The position numbers and the translations under genes were made by a program. Of a stretch of DNA of 64,000 bases, positions 36,952 through 47,583 are shown piece by piece. The notes under the pieces are model-generated. The model saw only the letters and a program-made list of their open reading frames with translations, was not told the origin of the DNA and ran no database searches. Source of the DNA: Microbacterium aurantiacum (GTDB taxonomy: Bacteria > Actinomycetota > Actinomycetes > Actinomycetales > Microbacteriaceae); NCBI RefSeq assembly GCF_021654035.1, contig NZ_JAJPDW010000001.1, positions 930,001 to 994,000 on the forward strand. Direction: 5' to 3'. Each line of letters starts with the position of its first letter. The first letter of the stretch is position 1.

Positions 36952-38205
36952 ATGGTTCGCCGCCAACTGCCCCAGCCCGCTGAGCTGCTCGAGCTCATGC
37001 AGTTCAAGAAGCCCGAGCTGAACGCCACCAAGCGTCGATTGGATTCGGCGCTCACCATCGCCGACCTGCGCCGCATCGCGCAGCGACGCACCCCCAAGGC
37101 CGCGTTCGACTACACCGACGGCGCGGCCGAGGGGGAGCTCTCGCTCGCCCGGGCCCGGCAGGCGTTCCAGGACGTGGAGTTCCACCCCGACATCCTGCGC
37201 CCCGCCGCCGTCGTGGACACCTCCACCGAGATCCTCGGGGGGCGCAGCGCCCTGCCGTTCGGCATCGCCCCGACCGGATTCACCCGCCTGATGCAGACGG
37301 AGGGCGAGTCCGCCGGTGCGGGAGCCGCGGGTGCTGCCGGCATTCCGTTCACGTTGTCGACGCTCGGGACGACGTCGATCGAAGACGTGAAACGTGCCAA
37401 TCCCCACGGGCGCAACTGGTTCCAGCTCTACGTCATGCGCGACCGCGACGTCAGCTACGGCCTCGTCCGCCGCGCCGCGGAGGCGGGATTCGACACGCTG
37501 CAGTTCACCGTGGACACCCCCATCGCGGGAGCGCGCCTGCGCGACAAGCGCAACGGATTCTCGATTCCGCCGCAGCTGACGGTCGGAACGATCCTCAACG
37601 CCCTCCCGCGCCCCTGGTGGTGGATCGACTTCCTCACCACCCCGAAGCTCGAGTTCGCATCGCTGTCGACCACGGGCGGCACCGTCGGCGAACTCCTCAA
37701 TGCGGCGATGGACCCGACGATCAGCTACGACGACCTCGACGTGATCCGCGAGATGTGGCCGGGGAAGATCGTCGTCAAGGGTGTGCAGAACGTCGAGGAT
37801 TCCCGGCGGCTCATCGATCGGGGCGTGGACGGCATCATCCTGTCCAACCACGGTGGGCGCCAGCTCGATCGTGCGCCGATCCCGTTCCACCTGCTCCCGG
37901 AGGTCGTCCGCGAGGTCGGGCGGGATGCGACGGTCATGGTCGACACCGGGATCATGAACGGCGCCGACATCGTCGCCTCGATCGCCCTGGGGGCGAAGTT
38001 CACCCTGATCGGGCGCGCATACCTCTACGGCCTCATGGCCGGCGGGCGCGCAGGGGTGGACCGCACGATCGAGATCCTGCGCACCGAGATCGAGCGGACG
38101 ATGACACTTCTCGGGGTGTCTTCGCTGGAAGAGCTGGAGCCGCGCCACGTGACGCAGCTCACCCGTCTCGTGCCGCGCGGGACGACGGCGGCGGTGGAGG
38201 CCTGA
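36952..38205 (+). CDS. lldD: FMN-dependent alpha-hydroxy-acid dehydrogenase, L-lactate type
   Basis: 417 residues. FMN (beta/alpha)8 barrel: [64 protein letters not shown] and the active-site [12 protein letters not shown] with catalytic His and Arg. Oxidises L-lactate to pyruvate with electrons to quinone. GAAGGAACGACC precedes ATG 36952, 33 bases after lldR, so one operon. No lactate permease (LldP) is present. It converges on the HAD gene with only 9 bases between. Confidence 0.92.
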   Translation: MVRRQLPQPAELLELMQFKKPELNATKRRLDSALTIADLRRIAQRRTPKAAFDYTDGAAEGELSLARARQAFQDVEFHPDILRPAAVVDTSTEILGGRSALPFGIAPTGFTRLMQTEGESAGAGAAGAAGIPFTLSTLGTTSIEDVKRANPHGRNWFQLYVMRDRDVSYGLVRRAAEAGFDTLQFTVDTPIAGARLRDKRNGFSIPPQLTVGTILNALPRPWWWIDFLTTPKLEFASLSTTGGTVGELLNAAMDPTISYDDLDVIREMWPGKIVVKGVQNVEDSRRLIDRGVDGIILSNHGGRQLDRAPIPFHLLPEVVREVGRDATVMVDTGIMNGADIVASIALGAKFTLIGRAYLYGLMAGGRAGVDRTIEILRTEIERTMTLLGVSSLEELEPRHVTQLTRLVPRGTTAAVEA

Positions 38206-38214
38206 GGCCTCGGC

Positions 38215-38982
38215 TCAGCGGAGGGGCAGCGTCGGGATGAGCTGCTCGAGATAGGCCGCGGTGTCCTGCCACCCGTCGACGGCGTGGCAGGACACACCCA
38301 TCGCGAGGACCGGATAGTCGTTGCCGGCCGGATCGAGGCGGTCGCCGATGAAGAGCATGTCGTCGAGCGGGATGCCGGTCTGCTCGGACAGGCGCGTCAT
38401 GCCGTACGACTTGTCGATGCCCCGCTCGGTGATGTCGACGGAGGTCGAGCCGCCGGAACGGACTTCCAGGTCGGGGAGGAGCTCGGCGACGGCGGCGCGC
38501 AGCGCGTTCTTCTTCTCACCCGTCGGGTCCCAGGCGGCCTTCGCGTCGACCGGGGCCTTCTGGCCGAGCGCCGAGAACGTGATCTGCGATCCGCGATCCT
38601 CGAGGATGTCGCCCCACGTGTCGGACTCCCACAGCCCGAGCCGGCGTGCCTGCTCCTCGACCGCGCGGAGCGCGCGCTCCTTCTGGTCGTCGGTGAGTGT
38701 GCGCGCGTACACGGTCGTCACGTCACCGTTCACGAGGCGGTAGTACTGCGTGCCGCAGGTGGGGAGGAGGTGCAGGCGGGTCAGCACGTCGTCCGCGGCC
38801 GCGGGGAGGCGGTCCACGACCTGCGCGGTGAACTGGGCGAGCTGCCCGCCGGAGATGATCGCGACCTCCACCCGCTCGGCGAGGGCGACCAGCAGGTCGC
38901 CGATCCGCGGGTCGATGGCGCTCTTGCTGGGGGCGAGGGTGTCGTCGAGGTCGAACGCGACGAGGCGGGGCGCGAGGGTCAT
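38215..38982 (-). CDS. HAD-IIB family phosphatase
   Basis: 255 residues from ATG 38982. Motif I FDLDDTLAPSKSAID, motif II IISGG, a C2 cap with LLPTCGTQYYRL and ITFSALGQKAP, motif III/IV GIDKSYGM and DMLFIGDRLDPAGNDYPV. The C2B cap and the GIDK motif resemble sugar-phosphate phosphatases and eukaryotic-type phosphomannomutases, so a sugar phosphate is the likely substrate. The frame is open through the upstream tRNA-Pro, but those codons are not protein-like. Confidence 0.82.
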   Translation of the reverse strand: MTLAPRLVAFDLDDTLAPSKSAIDPRIGDLLVALAERVEVAIISGGQLAQFTAQVVDRLPAAADDVLTRLHLLPTCGTQYYRLVNGDVTTVYARTLTDDQKERALRAVEEQARRLGLWESDTWGDILEDRGSQITFSALGQKAPVDAKAAWDPTGEKKNALRAAVAELLPDLEVRSGGSTSVDITERGIDKSYGMTRLSEQTGIPLDDMLFIGDRLDPAGNDYPVLAMGVSCHAVDGWQDTAAYLEQLIPTLPLR

Positions 38983-39008
38983 GAGGCTTCCGTCCGGTTC
39001 GTGATACG

Positions 39009-39058
39009 CAGTGAGGCTCCGACCCCTTCCGTGTGGGGAAGGAGCCGGAGCCTCACTG
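39009..39058 (-). terminator. Hairpin behind tRNA-Pro
   Basis: CAGTGAGGCTCCG (39009-39021) and CGGAGCCTCACTG (39046-39058) form a perfect 13-bp stem; a second stem CCTTCC/GGAAGG sits in the loop. It lies 20 bases after the 3' end of tRNA-Pro and before the HAD gene, so it most likely ends the tRNA transcript. Confidence 0.65.
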
Positions 39059-39077
39059 CTGTCGAAGACAGTGTATG

Positions 39078-39151
39078 TCGGGGTGACAGGATTTGAACCT
39101 GCGGCCTCGTCGTCCCGAACGACGCGCGCTACCAAGCTGCGCCACACCCCG
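39078..39151 (-). tRNA. tRNA-Pro (anticodon CGG)
   Basis: Minus strand: acceptor CGGGGTG with CACCCCG, D arm GCGC/GCGC, anticodon stem CGTCG/CGACG with loop TTCGGGA giving CGG, T-loop GGTTCAAATCC. CCA is not encoded (CAT follows). Reads CCG. Confidence 0.95.
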
Positions 39152-39167
39152 TGGCAACCCCCCTAGC

Positions 39168-40697
39168 CTACCTGATCGGAACGGCATCTCCGAACCGACG
39201 ACGCTGCACCAGGGCGGCCGCGGTGAGGCCGGCGGTGAGGAGGATCACCGAGATCCCCGCGATTCCACGGATGCCGCGGGGGTCGCTTCCGGTTTCTGCG
39301 AGCTGTGCGGTCGACGGCGGCGCCGATGGTTCCGCGGGCGTGTCGGGGGCGGCCGGTTCCTCCGTCTCGACCGGCGGCGGTGGACTCTCCACGCGGGTGA
39401 TCTGGGTCGGCGACGCGAACGCCTCCGTGTAGACAGTGTCGGCGGCGAGGTGCGCCGCGACCTCCGCCGACTGCGCCTGCCGGGTGATGCTCCACACCGC
39501 GACGTACCAGCCGGGGGTGTCCATCGTCCAGCTCGAGACCACGCGGGTCGGTCCTTCCCCTCGCGTCTCGAGGCTCAGCTCTCCCGCGAGGACCGCACCC
39601 TCCGGGACATCGGGCGACGGCTCGCCCGGTTCCGCGTCCAGGAGGTAGACCGCCGCGTGCGCGCGGACGGGCAGTCGATCGCCTTCCGCGGTGCGCGGCC
39701 AGTGGGTGAGGTCGCCCCCGACGGTCACATCGTCGACGAAGCTCTCCCCGGGGAGCGCAGCGGCGGCGGCGACCGTGGAGATCGTCGGGAAGAACAGCGG
39801 ATGCCGCGTCGTGTCGTGCCCGGACACCTCGAACTCGACCGGCCCCGCGGGACCCGCGGTGTCCTGACCGCCCGGAGTGGTGAAGTGGCGGACCGCGGCG
39901 ACGGTGTCGACGCGGAACCGCCCGTGCGCCGACACGTCGAGGGGACGGCCGGGCGTGGTCTCGGCGGCCGGTGCGACGGTGATCGCGTACTCCTCGCCGG
40001 GGACGACGTCGTGGCGCTCGATGGTGCCGTCGTCGGCGAAGACGGCACCGGTGAGGGTCAGGGTGCCGCGGGCGTCCGGGGTCGAGGCGTCGACGCGGAC
40101 GGCGCCACCGAGGGGATCGGCGTCGTCACGGAGGAACACCACCGATCCCGCGGCATCCGTCACGCCGACGGCGACCGAGCTGCCTTCCGCGTAGTAGGCG
40201 AGCGCGAGCTCCTGCACGCGGGCGTTGTGGGCCGGTGCGAGACGCGCGAAGGTCCAGTCGATCGCCCCCGCGAGCGAGTCTCCGCGGTAGCCGAACGTGC
40301 GAAGGGTCGTCTCCCAGTCCGCGATCGCCTTGACCGCCCAGCCGACCGCCGCCGCCTGCACCGGGTCTTCGGTCTGGCCGTAGCGGGTGACGAGCAGATT
40401 GATGCCGGTGAGCTGCTGCGGGCTGAGGCCGGCGGCCTCGGTGCGCACGCCGTGGTCGCTCGTCGTGCCCGTGGGGAGCGGGATGCCCGGGAGGATGCAG
40501 TAGGTGTGCACGTCGCCGACGCGCATGGACCCGTGCCACCCGTGCGTCGACGTCGGCTGCCAGGCGCCGAACCCGGCACCCTGGGTCGCGGCGGTGGCCG
40601 CCGGGGCGACGGCGAAGACGAGGGCGGCTGCGGCCAGGGCGGCGGCGATGCTCAGGGCGAGCGCCCGGCGCGCTCGGCGGAGCGAAGAGACGGACAT
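39168..40697 (-). CDS. Sortase-anchored (LAETG) surface protein
   Basis: 509 residues. Signal peptide (RRARRALALSIAAALAAAALVFAV, cleavage near AATAA), a region at ~45-130 with a single Cys in VHTYCILPG and an Ala-rich AAAVGWAVKAIADW helix, which resembles Cys-Gln thioester adhesin domains. Beta-rich repeats follow, then a Pro/Glu-rich stretch (PPPPVETEEP), the sorting motif LAETGSD, a hydrophobic segment and a basic tail (QRRRF). LAxTG is recognised by class E sortases of high-GC actinobacteria. Function probably adhesion; the thioester reading is an inference. No sortase gene is nearby. Confidence 0.85.
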   Translation of the reverse strand: MSVSSLRRARRALALSIAAALAAAALVFAVAPAATAATQGAGFGAWQPTSTHGWHGSMRVGDVHTYCILPGIPLPTGTTSDHGVRTEAAGLSPQQLTGINLLVTRYGQTEDPVQAAAVGWAVKAIADWETTLRTFGYRGDSLAGAIDWTFARLAPAHNARVQELALAYYAEGSSVAVGVTDAAGSVVFLRDDADPLGGAVRVDASTPDARGTLTLTGAVFADDGTIERHDVVPGEEYAITVAPAAETTPGRPLDVSAHGRFRVDTVAAVRHFTTPGGQDTAGPAGPVEFEVSGHDTTRHPLFFPTISTVAAAAALPGESFVDDVTVGGDLTHWPRTAEGDRLPVRAHAAVYLLDAEPGEPSPDVPEGAVLAGELSLETRGEGPTRVVSSWTMDTPGWYVAVWSITRQAQSAEVAAHLAADTVYTEAFASPTQITRVESPPPPVETEEPAAPDTPAEPSAPPSTAQLAETGSDPRGIRGIAGISVILLTAGLTAAALVQRRRFGDAVPIR

Positions 40698-40827
40698 GGG
40701 AGGGGCCTTTCGATCGGTTCGTGCTCCGATCGTGGGCGCCGCCGACGTGCGCCGATCGCTCCGAGGGCGCCGCGGGGGATAACCGCTCGCTGGGGCGCCG
40801 GTCACCGCAGGTGGGGAGGAGGGGCGC

Positions 40828-41757
40828 TCAGCCGCGCGCGGTGAGGACGAGGAGACTCGCCTCTGGCCGGCATGCGAACCGCACGGGGGCGTAGATCGAG
40901 TGTCCGAGTCCGGCACTCACGTTCAGCGGCGCGGCCCGACCGCCGTGCTCCCAGGCGCTGAGACCGCGCGCCTGGCGCAGCGGAATGTCGCAGTTCGCCA
41001 CGAGGGCCCCGTACCCCGGAAGGCGCACCTGGCCGCCGTGCGTGTGCCCGGCGAAGATCGCGTCCGCTCCGAGGTCTAGGAAGCGGTCCAGCACGCGCCG
41101 GTACGGCGCGTGCGTCACGCCGACGTGCAGCGCGGCATCCGTGCTGTCCGTCGCGGTGATGGCCGCGGGGAGGGAGTCCAGTCGGTCCCACTGCCGGTGC
41201 GCGTCGCTGACGCCGAAGCCCGCGACCCGGATGCCGGCGGCCTCCACGACGCCCGCGGCGTTGTTGAGGTCGGTCCAGCCGAGGTCATCGACGAGGAAGG
41301 CGTCGAGGGCGTCGGCGTCGATGGACTCCGCCTTCGGCTGGTGGCGCGACGGGCCGGTGAAGTACTTCAGCGGGTTCCGGGGGGACGGCGCGACGTGGTC
41401 GTTCGACCCGTGGACGAAGAAGCCGGGGATTCCGCGGAGCGGTGCGAACGCCCGACGGATGCCGACGAGCCCGTCGGCGTGACCCAGGTTGTCGCCGGTG
41501 TTGATCACCAGGTCCGGGTGCAGGTCGACTAGCGCGGCCATCCACTGCTGCTTCCGGTGTTGCCACGGCGCCATGTGGGCGTCCGACACGTGCAGGATCC
41601 GCAGGTCGGGGGAGCCCGCGGGAAGGAGGGGCAGGGTGTGCTCGCGGACGGTGAAGAGGTAGCGCTCGACGGCGACGCCCCAGACGGCGGTGGCGACGCC
41701 GACGGCCCCCACCGCCCCGAAGGCGGTGAGGGCCGTCCGCGTGACGGTGTGCGTCAC
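40828..41757 (-). CDS. Membrane-anchored metallophosphoesterase
   Basis: 309 residues. An N-terminal membrane segment (ALTAFGAVGAVGVATAVWGVAV) then a calcineurin-like domain with all metal motifs: HVSDAHM, NTGDNLG, HGSNDH, THAPYRR and AGHTHGGQVRLPGYG. Relatives act on phospholipid-type or nucleotide substrates. GTG 41757 directly abuts the TAA stop of the PBP gene (no spacer), so the two form an operon. Confidence 0.9.
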   Translation of the reverse strand: MTHTVTRTALTAFGAVGAVGVATAVWGVAVERYLFTVREHTLPLLPAGSPDLRILHVSDAHMAPWQHRKQQWMAALVDLHPDLVINTGDNLGHADGLVGIRRAFAPLRGIPGFFVHGSNDHVAPSPRNPLKYFTGPSRHQPKAESIDADALDAFLVDDLGWTDLNNAAGVVEAAGIRVAGFGVSDAHRQWDRLDSLPAAITATDSTDAALHVGVTHAPYRRVLDRFLDLGADAIFAGHTHGGQVRLPGYGALVANCDIPLRQARGLSAWEHGGRAAPLNVSAGLGHSIYAPVRFACRPEASLLVLTARG

Positions 41758-44355
41758 TTATCCGTCGCTGTCGGAATCGGGCGCGGGGCTCTCGCCGCCG
41801 CCACCGCCGCAGTTGCGGCTGACGTAGTCGACGCTGATCGCGGTGTTCCGGTTGACAAGGGTGCCCGCGGCCGGGTTCGTACCGGTGGCCTGCTCGCCCC
41901 CGCCGGCGTTCTCGTCCTGCTGACAGGATCCGGGGCTGACGTTGCCGAACCCGGCGTTCCGCAGCGCCGAGATGGCGGCGCTCAGCGATCCCGACACGGC
42001 AGGAACCGAGATGCCCTGACCGTTGGACGGGTTGATCGTCACCGACGTGCCGCCGGCGACGCGACCGGCGCCGGGGCTCTGGGCCGCGACGATGCCCTCG
42101 GGCTCGGACGAGTCGACCGCTCCGCCCACGGTCACGCTGAACCCGGCGTTGCGGAGCGTCGCCGTTGCCTGGTCGATGGACTGACCGACGACGTTCGGGA
42201 GGTCGCGGAGCACCTGGCGGGTGAGGTTGTTGTCGGGCGCCGGGAACGGGTTTCCGCCGAAGAGCGAGTTCGCCGCTCCCTGGACATCCCGCGCGATGAA
42301 GTAGCGGAGGTTGGAGAGCTGGATGCCGTTGTGCCAGTTGCGGAACATGTCTCCGCCGCCCTCGATGTTGCCCGCCCACACGGCGGTCGAGACGTTGGTC
42401 GAGGACTCCACGAGCCACGTCTGCAGCTCCTCGTGCGTACCGGTCTTGCCGATGAGCGGCGTGCCGTCGAAGGGGTTCCCCTGCGCGCCTGTTCCGCCGC
42501 CGTTCATGACGCCCGCGAGGGCGAACGCGGCGGTCGCCGCAACGCCCGGCTCGAGCACCTGCTCGCACGTGCGCTCGGGGAGCGGGACGTCGTTGCCGTC
42601 GGAGTCGGTGACGCTCTCGATGACGCGCGGCTGGCAGTACACACCGTTGTTGGCGACGGTGCCGTAGGCACCGGCCATCGCGATCGGGGAGATGTTGGAG
42701 TCGCCGATGACGTTATTGGCGACCTTCATTTCGATCGGAGTGTTGTCACCGGTGGTGACGCCCATCTTGGTCGCGACGTTGGCGATGTCGCACAGGTCGA
42801 GCTCGGCGGCCATCGCGAGGTAGCCGGAGTTGAGCGACGCCGCGGTGAACTGCATCGGGGTGCCGACGTACCCGGGCACGCGGCCGAAGTTGCCGATCGT
42901 GGTGTTGTCGGTGTTGACCCAGTCTCCCGAGCACGAGTTCGTCATGCGCGGGAACGCGCGGTTGACCCCGTTCAGCACCTCGCGGACGGACCGGCCCTGC
43001 TCGAGCCAGTCGACGAGGGTGAAGAGCTTGAACGTCGAGCCCGCGGCGAATCCGCGGGAGCCGCCGTAGGTGCGGTCTCCGGCGAAGACGATGGAGCTGA
43101 AGTTGTTGTCGCCGGTGATCGTCTCGTCGAAGCGCGTGTTCTGCGACATCGCGAGGATCTTGCCCGTGGTGTTGTCGATGCTCACGGCGGTCGAGCCGAA
43201 CTTCATCCCCTCCACCGAGGTGGGGGCGTAGGTCGACATCGAGGCGTTCGCGGCGTTCTGCAGGCGCCAGTCGATCGTCGTGTAGACGTTCAGACCGCCG
43301 CGGCGGAGGGCCTCGCGACGCTCCTCGTCGGTCTCGCCGAACGCGGGATCGTTCTCGATGACGCTGCGGACGTACTGGCAGAAGTACTCGCCGCCGGCGG
43401 CGGCGGTGCAGCCGGTGCGCGGCGTCGTGACGTTCGGCTCGATCGGTGCGTCGAAGAGCTCGTCGTACTGCTCCTGCGTGATCTTGCCGTCGTCCAGGAG
43501 TCGGGAGAGCACGTACTGCTGTCGCTGCTTGGTCAGCGCGTAGCCGTTGTCCGCCCCGTTGCGCTCGTTGCCCGGCTGATCGATGCGGTAGGTGTTCGGG
43601 TTCTGCACGATGCCGGCGAGGGTCGTCGCCTGAGCGAGGTTCAGCTCGCCCGCCGTGACACCGAAGTAGCGCTTGGCCGCGGCGTCGATGCCGTAGGTCG
43701 TGCCGCCGAAGTTCGCGATGTTGAGGTACCCGAGCATGATCTCGTTCTTCGAGTACCGCTGCTCGAGGGCGATGGCGTAGCGCATCTCCTGGAGCTTGCG
43801 CTGGATGCCCTCGGTGCCCTCGGCGGTGGTCGCCTCGAACCAGCACGCCTGCTTCTCCTCCTCGGTCTCGGCGGTGGCTTCGCACCGCTGGACGAGGATG
43901 TTCTTCACGTACTGCTGGCTGATCGTCGATCCGCCCTGCGTCTCGCCGCCGCCCTGGACGTTCGAGAGCACGGCGCGTGTCGTTCCGATGAGGTCCACGC
44001 CGCCGTGCTGGTAGTACCGGGGGTCCTCACTGGAGAGGATCGCGTCGTACATGACGGGCGCGACCTCGTCGAACTCGACGGGGGAGCGGTTCTGATCGTA
44101 GAACTGCGTCCACTCCTCCCACTCTCCGGAGTCCTGGTTCTTGGTGTACAGCGTCGTCGGCAGCATGAGCTTGTCGATCTCGAGGACGCTGGGGAGGTTG
44201 TCGAACATCGTGATGGCGCTGGAGGCCGCGTAACCCGACACCGCGATCGCGGGGGTCACCGTGGCGGTGATGAGAACGCCGGCGACGGCGCTGAGGCCGA
44301 CCAGTCCTGCGAGGCCCCCGAGCACACCGGTGGCCGTGCGTTTGGTATCAGGCAT
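41758..44355 (-). CDS. ponA: Class A penicillin-binding protein with two PASTA domains
   Basis: 865 residues from ATG 44355. One N-terminal membrane helix; glycosyltransferase GT51 domain at ~90-270 (ILSSEDPRYYQHGGVDLIG with catalytic Glu, TQGGSTISQQYVKNIL, KNEIMLGYLNIANFGG). Transpeptidase domain at ~390-690 with SxxK AAGSTFKLFT, SxN SLNSGY and KTG GKTGTHEE. Two PASTA repeats near the C-terminus (LPNVVGQSIDQATATLRNAGF; VPAVSGSLSAAISALRNAGF), then a Gly/Asp tail. Polymerises and cross-links peptidoglycan; PASTA domains bind muropeptides or lipid II. Leaderless by a TACGAT box 7 bases upstream. Confidence 0.95.
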   Translation of the reverse strand: MPDTKRTATGVLGGLAGLVGLSAVAGVLITATVTPAIAVSGYAASSAITMFDNLPSVLEIDKLMLPTTLYTKNQDSGEWEEWTQFYDQNRSPVEFDEVAPVMYDAILSSEDPRYYQHGGVDLIGTTRAVLSNVQGGGETQGGSTISQQYVKNILVQRCEATAETEEEKQACWFEATTAEGTEGIQRKLQEMRYAIALEQRYSKNEIMLGYLNIANFGGTTYGIDAAAKRYFGVTAGELNLAQATTLAGIVQNPNTYRIDQPGNERNGADNGYALTKQRQQYVLSRLLDDGKITQEQYDELFDAPIEPNVTTPRTGCTAAAGGEYFCQYVRSVIENDPAFGETDEERREALRRGGLNVYTTIDWRLQNAANASMSTYAPTSVEGMKFGSTAVSIDNTTGKILAMSQNTRFDETITGDNNFSSIVFAGDRTYGGSRGFAAGSTFKLFTLVDWLEQGRSVREVLNGVNRAFPRMTNSCSGDWVNTDNTTIGNFGRVPGYVGTPMQFTAASLNSGYLAMAAELDLCDIANVATKMGVTTGDNTPIEMKVANNVIGDSNISPIAMAGAYGTVANNGVYCQPRVIESVTDSDGNDVPLPERTCEQVLEPGVAATAAFALAGVMNGGGTGAQGNPFDGTPLIGKTGTHEELQTWLVESSTNVSTAVWAGNIEGGGDMFRNWHNGIQLSNLRYFIARDVQGAANSLFGGNPFPAPDNNLTRQVLRDLPNVVGQSIDQATATLRNAGFSVTVGGAVDSSEPEGIVAAQSPGAGRVAGGTSVTINPSNGQGISVPAVSGSLSAAISALRNAGFGNVSPGSCQQDENAGGGEQATGTNPAAGTLVNRNTAISVDYVSRNCGGGGGESPAPDSDSDG

Positions 44356-44362
44356 AGGCTTG

Positions 44363-44368
44363 ATCGTA
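44363..44368 (-). promoter_or_regulatory. -10 box of ponA
   Basis: TACGAT on the minus strand, 7 bases before ATG 44355. Confidence 0.55.
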
Positions 44369-44459
44369 AGGGAGATACCTGGGCGATCCCTTGACAGGCA
44401 TGCCCTGCGCGTGATCCCCGTTCTTCCGCTTCTTTCCGCCGAACACGCCAGGAGTCGCA

Positions 44460-44672
44460 ATGACGACGTGGGAGTACCTCACCACGCCCCTGCTGATCCA
44501 CAACACCGCCGCCATCCTCAACAACTGGGGCAAACAGGGCTGGGAGCTCGTGCAGGTGATCCCCGGTCCCGAGGGCGGCCTCGTCGCCTACTTCAAGCGC
44601 CCCGTCGGCGGCGGAGACGCCAACGCTGGACTGGATGCCGCGGCGCAGGCCGCGCGGCAGTTCGAAGGCTGA
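44460..44672 (+). CDS. DUF4177 domain small protein
   Basis: 70 residues with the DUF4177 pattern: WEYLTTPLLIHNTAAILNNWGKQGWELVQV and AYFKRP. No membrane segment. Function unknown. CCAGGAGTCGCA gives a good ribosome site for ATG 44460. The next gene (RidA) starts 4 bases after its stop, an arrangement I take as one operon. Divergent from ponA. Confidence 0.88.
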   Translation: MTTWEYLTTPLLIHNTAAILNNWGKQGWELVQVIPGPEGGLVAYFKRPVGGGDANAGLDAAAQAARQFEG

Positions 44673-44676
44673 GCCG

Positions 44677-45144
44677 GTGAGCGTCTCCGCGCGGCTCGCC
44701 GAGCTCGGCATCCGTCTCCCCGATGTCGTGCCCCCCGTCGCCGCGTACATCCCGGCGACCGTGCACGGCGACCTCGTCTACACCTCCGGCCAGCTGCCGA
44801 TGCGCGAGGGCGCGCTGCCCGCGACCGGCAAGGTCGGCGAGGGCGAGGGCCTCGTCGATCCCGCCGCGGCGAAGGACTACGCCCGGACCTGCGCTCTGAA
44901 CGCGATCGCCGCCGCCGCGGACGTCGCCGGGGGAGTGGACCGCCTCGCCCGCGTGGTGAAGGTGGTCGGATTCGTCTCGTCCGTTCCGGAGTTCACCGGT
45001 CAGCCCGGCGTCATCAACGGCGCGAGCGAGGTGCTCGGCGAGATCTTCGGCGAGGCGGGGCGGCATGCCCGATCCGCCGTCGGAGTCCCCGTCCTGCCGC
45101 TCGACTCTCCCGTCGAGGTCGAGGTCGTCTTCGCGCTCGTCTGA
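44677..45144 (+). CDS. ridA: RidA-family enamine/imine deaminase
   Basis: 155 residues, YjgF/YER057c/UK114 fold: VYTSGQLPMREGALPATGKVGEG, ALNAIAAAADVAGGVDRLARVVKVVGFVSS, HARSAVGVPVLPLDSPVEVEVVF. The usual catalytic Arg appears in GRHARSAVGV. Members hydrolyse reactive 2-aminoacrylate made by PLP enzymes. GTG 44677 (GGCTGAGCCGGTGAGC) is chosen because the frame upstream runs through the DUF4177 gene. Confidence 0.88.
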   Translation: MSVSARLAELGIRLPDVVPPVAAYIPATVHGDLVYTSGQLPMREGALPATGKVGEGEGLVDPAAAKDYARTCALNAIAAAADVAGGVDRLARVVKVVGFVSSVPEFTGQPGVINGASEVLGEIFGEAGRHARSAVGVPVLPLDSPVEVEVVFALV

Positions 45145-45153
45145 TCTGCCGCT

Positions 45154-45199
45154 CGTGAGGGCCGGCATCCGATCCGTGTGACGGATGCCGGCCCTCACG
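45154..45199. terminator. 18-bp bidirectional terminator between ridA and acs
   Basis: CGTGAGGGCCGGCATCCG (45154-45171) pairs perfectly with CGGATGCCGGCCCTCACG (45182-45199) around a 10-base loop. It separates the two converging genes and can serve both. The stem contains the recurrent GGATGCCG octamer. Confidence 0.85.
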
Positions 45200-45205
45200 C
45201 ATGCG

Positions 45206-47179
<1,974 letters not shown>

Positions 47180-47235
47180 CGCGCGCTCCTTTGCGGCCTG
47201 AGGTCGGATGCCGGCATCCGGCGAGTCTGTCTCGA

Positions 47236-47241
47236 AGGCTA
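47236..47241 (-). promoter_or_regulatory. -10 box of acs
   Basis: TAGCCT read on the minus strand, giving a leader of about 50 bases that ends in AAAGGAG before ATG 47179. Confidence 0.45.
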
Positions 47242-47260
47242 GCGAGGGCGCCGGTGCGCG

Positions 47261-47277
47261 CACTACCTCCGATAGTG
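47261..47277 (-). promoter_or_regulatory. Operator candidate upstream of acs
   Basis: CACTA-CCTCCGA-TAGTG, with the wider ACTACC/GATAGT half-sites matching at 5 of 6 positions. It lies 19-36 bases upstream of the acs -10 box, where an activator or -35-blocking repressor would bind. The regulator is not in the window. Confidence 0.45.
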
Positions 47278-47336
47278 GGGAGCCGGATACCGGCGGGGTA
47301 TCGGTGAGAGGCCGGTGAGAATCATCGGAGGGGCGT

Positions 47337-47365
47337 TTGGTCGCCTCCGGCGCGTCGCATAAGCT
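47337..47365 (+). promoter_or_regulatory. Promoter of the candidate sRNA
   Basis: TTGGTC (47337-47342) and TAAGCT (47360-47365) with 17 bases between. The ATG at 47369 is too close to the -10 box to be a leaderless start. Confidence 0.35.
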
Positions 47366-47371
47366 GTCATG

Positions 47372-47480
47372 CGGCCGAACATCGATTCTGGCATTGGCGA
47401 CACCCGACACACCCCCCCCGAAATGTGGTGTCGCCCGAGGCGGCATCCCATTCCCCCCATGGGATGCCGCCCCTCTTTTC
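47372..47480 (+). ncRNA. Candidate small RNA between acs and tadA
   Basis: The 404-base gap 47180-47583 has no protein-like frame. On the plus strand it contains the promoter above, about 65 bases of sequence, then a perfect 13-bp hairpin GGCGGCATCCCAT/ATGGGATGCCGCC (47439-47451 with 47459-47471) followed by CCTCTTTTC, a plausible intrinsic terminator. tadA has its own -10 box further on, so this terminator would end a short independent transcript of ~108 bases. Alternatives are a transcription attenuator or an insulating terminator. No family recognised. Confidence 0.35.
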
Positions 47481-47570
47481 TCCCGCGGGTGCCCCTCCTC
47501 CCCAGCGGTGCGACCGGGCCGGTTCTCCACCGAAGGGGCGCGCGCCTCCCGCTCCGCCCGCCCGCGTTCC

Positions 47571-47576
47571 TAGCGT
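47571..47576 (+). promoter_or_regulatory. -10 box of the tad operon
   Basis: TAGCGT, 7 bases before ATG 47584: leaderless. Confidence 0.5.
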
Positions 47577-47583
47577 CGTCGTC

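Noticed and set aside
38983..39147. Longer HAD protein starting inside tRNA-Pro
   Set aside because: The upstream codons are the tRNA and its terminator hairpin; ATG 38982 begins the family sequence.
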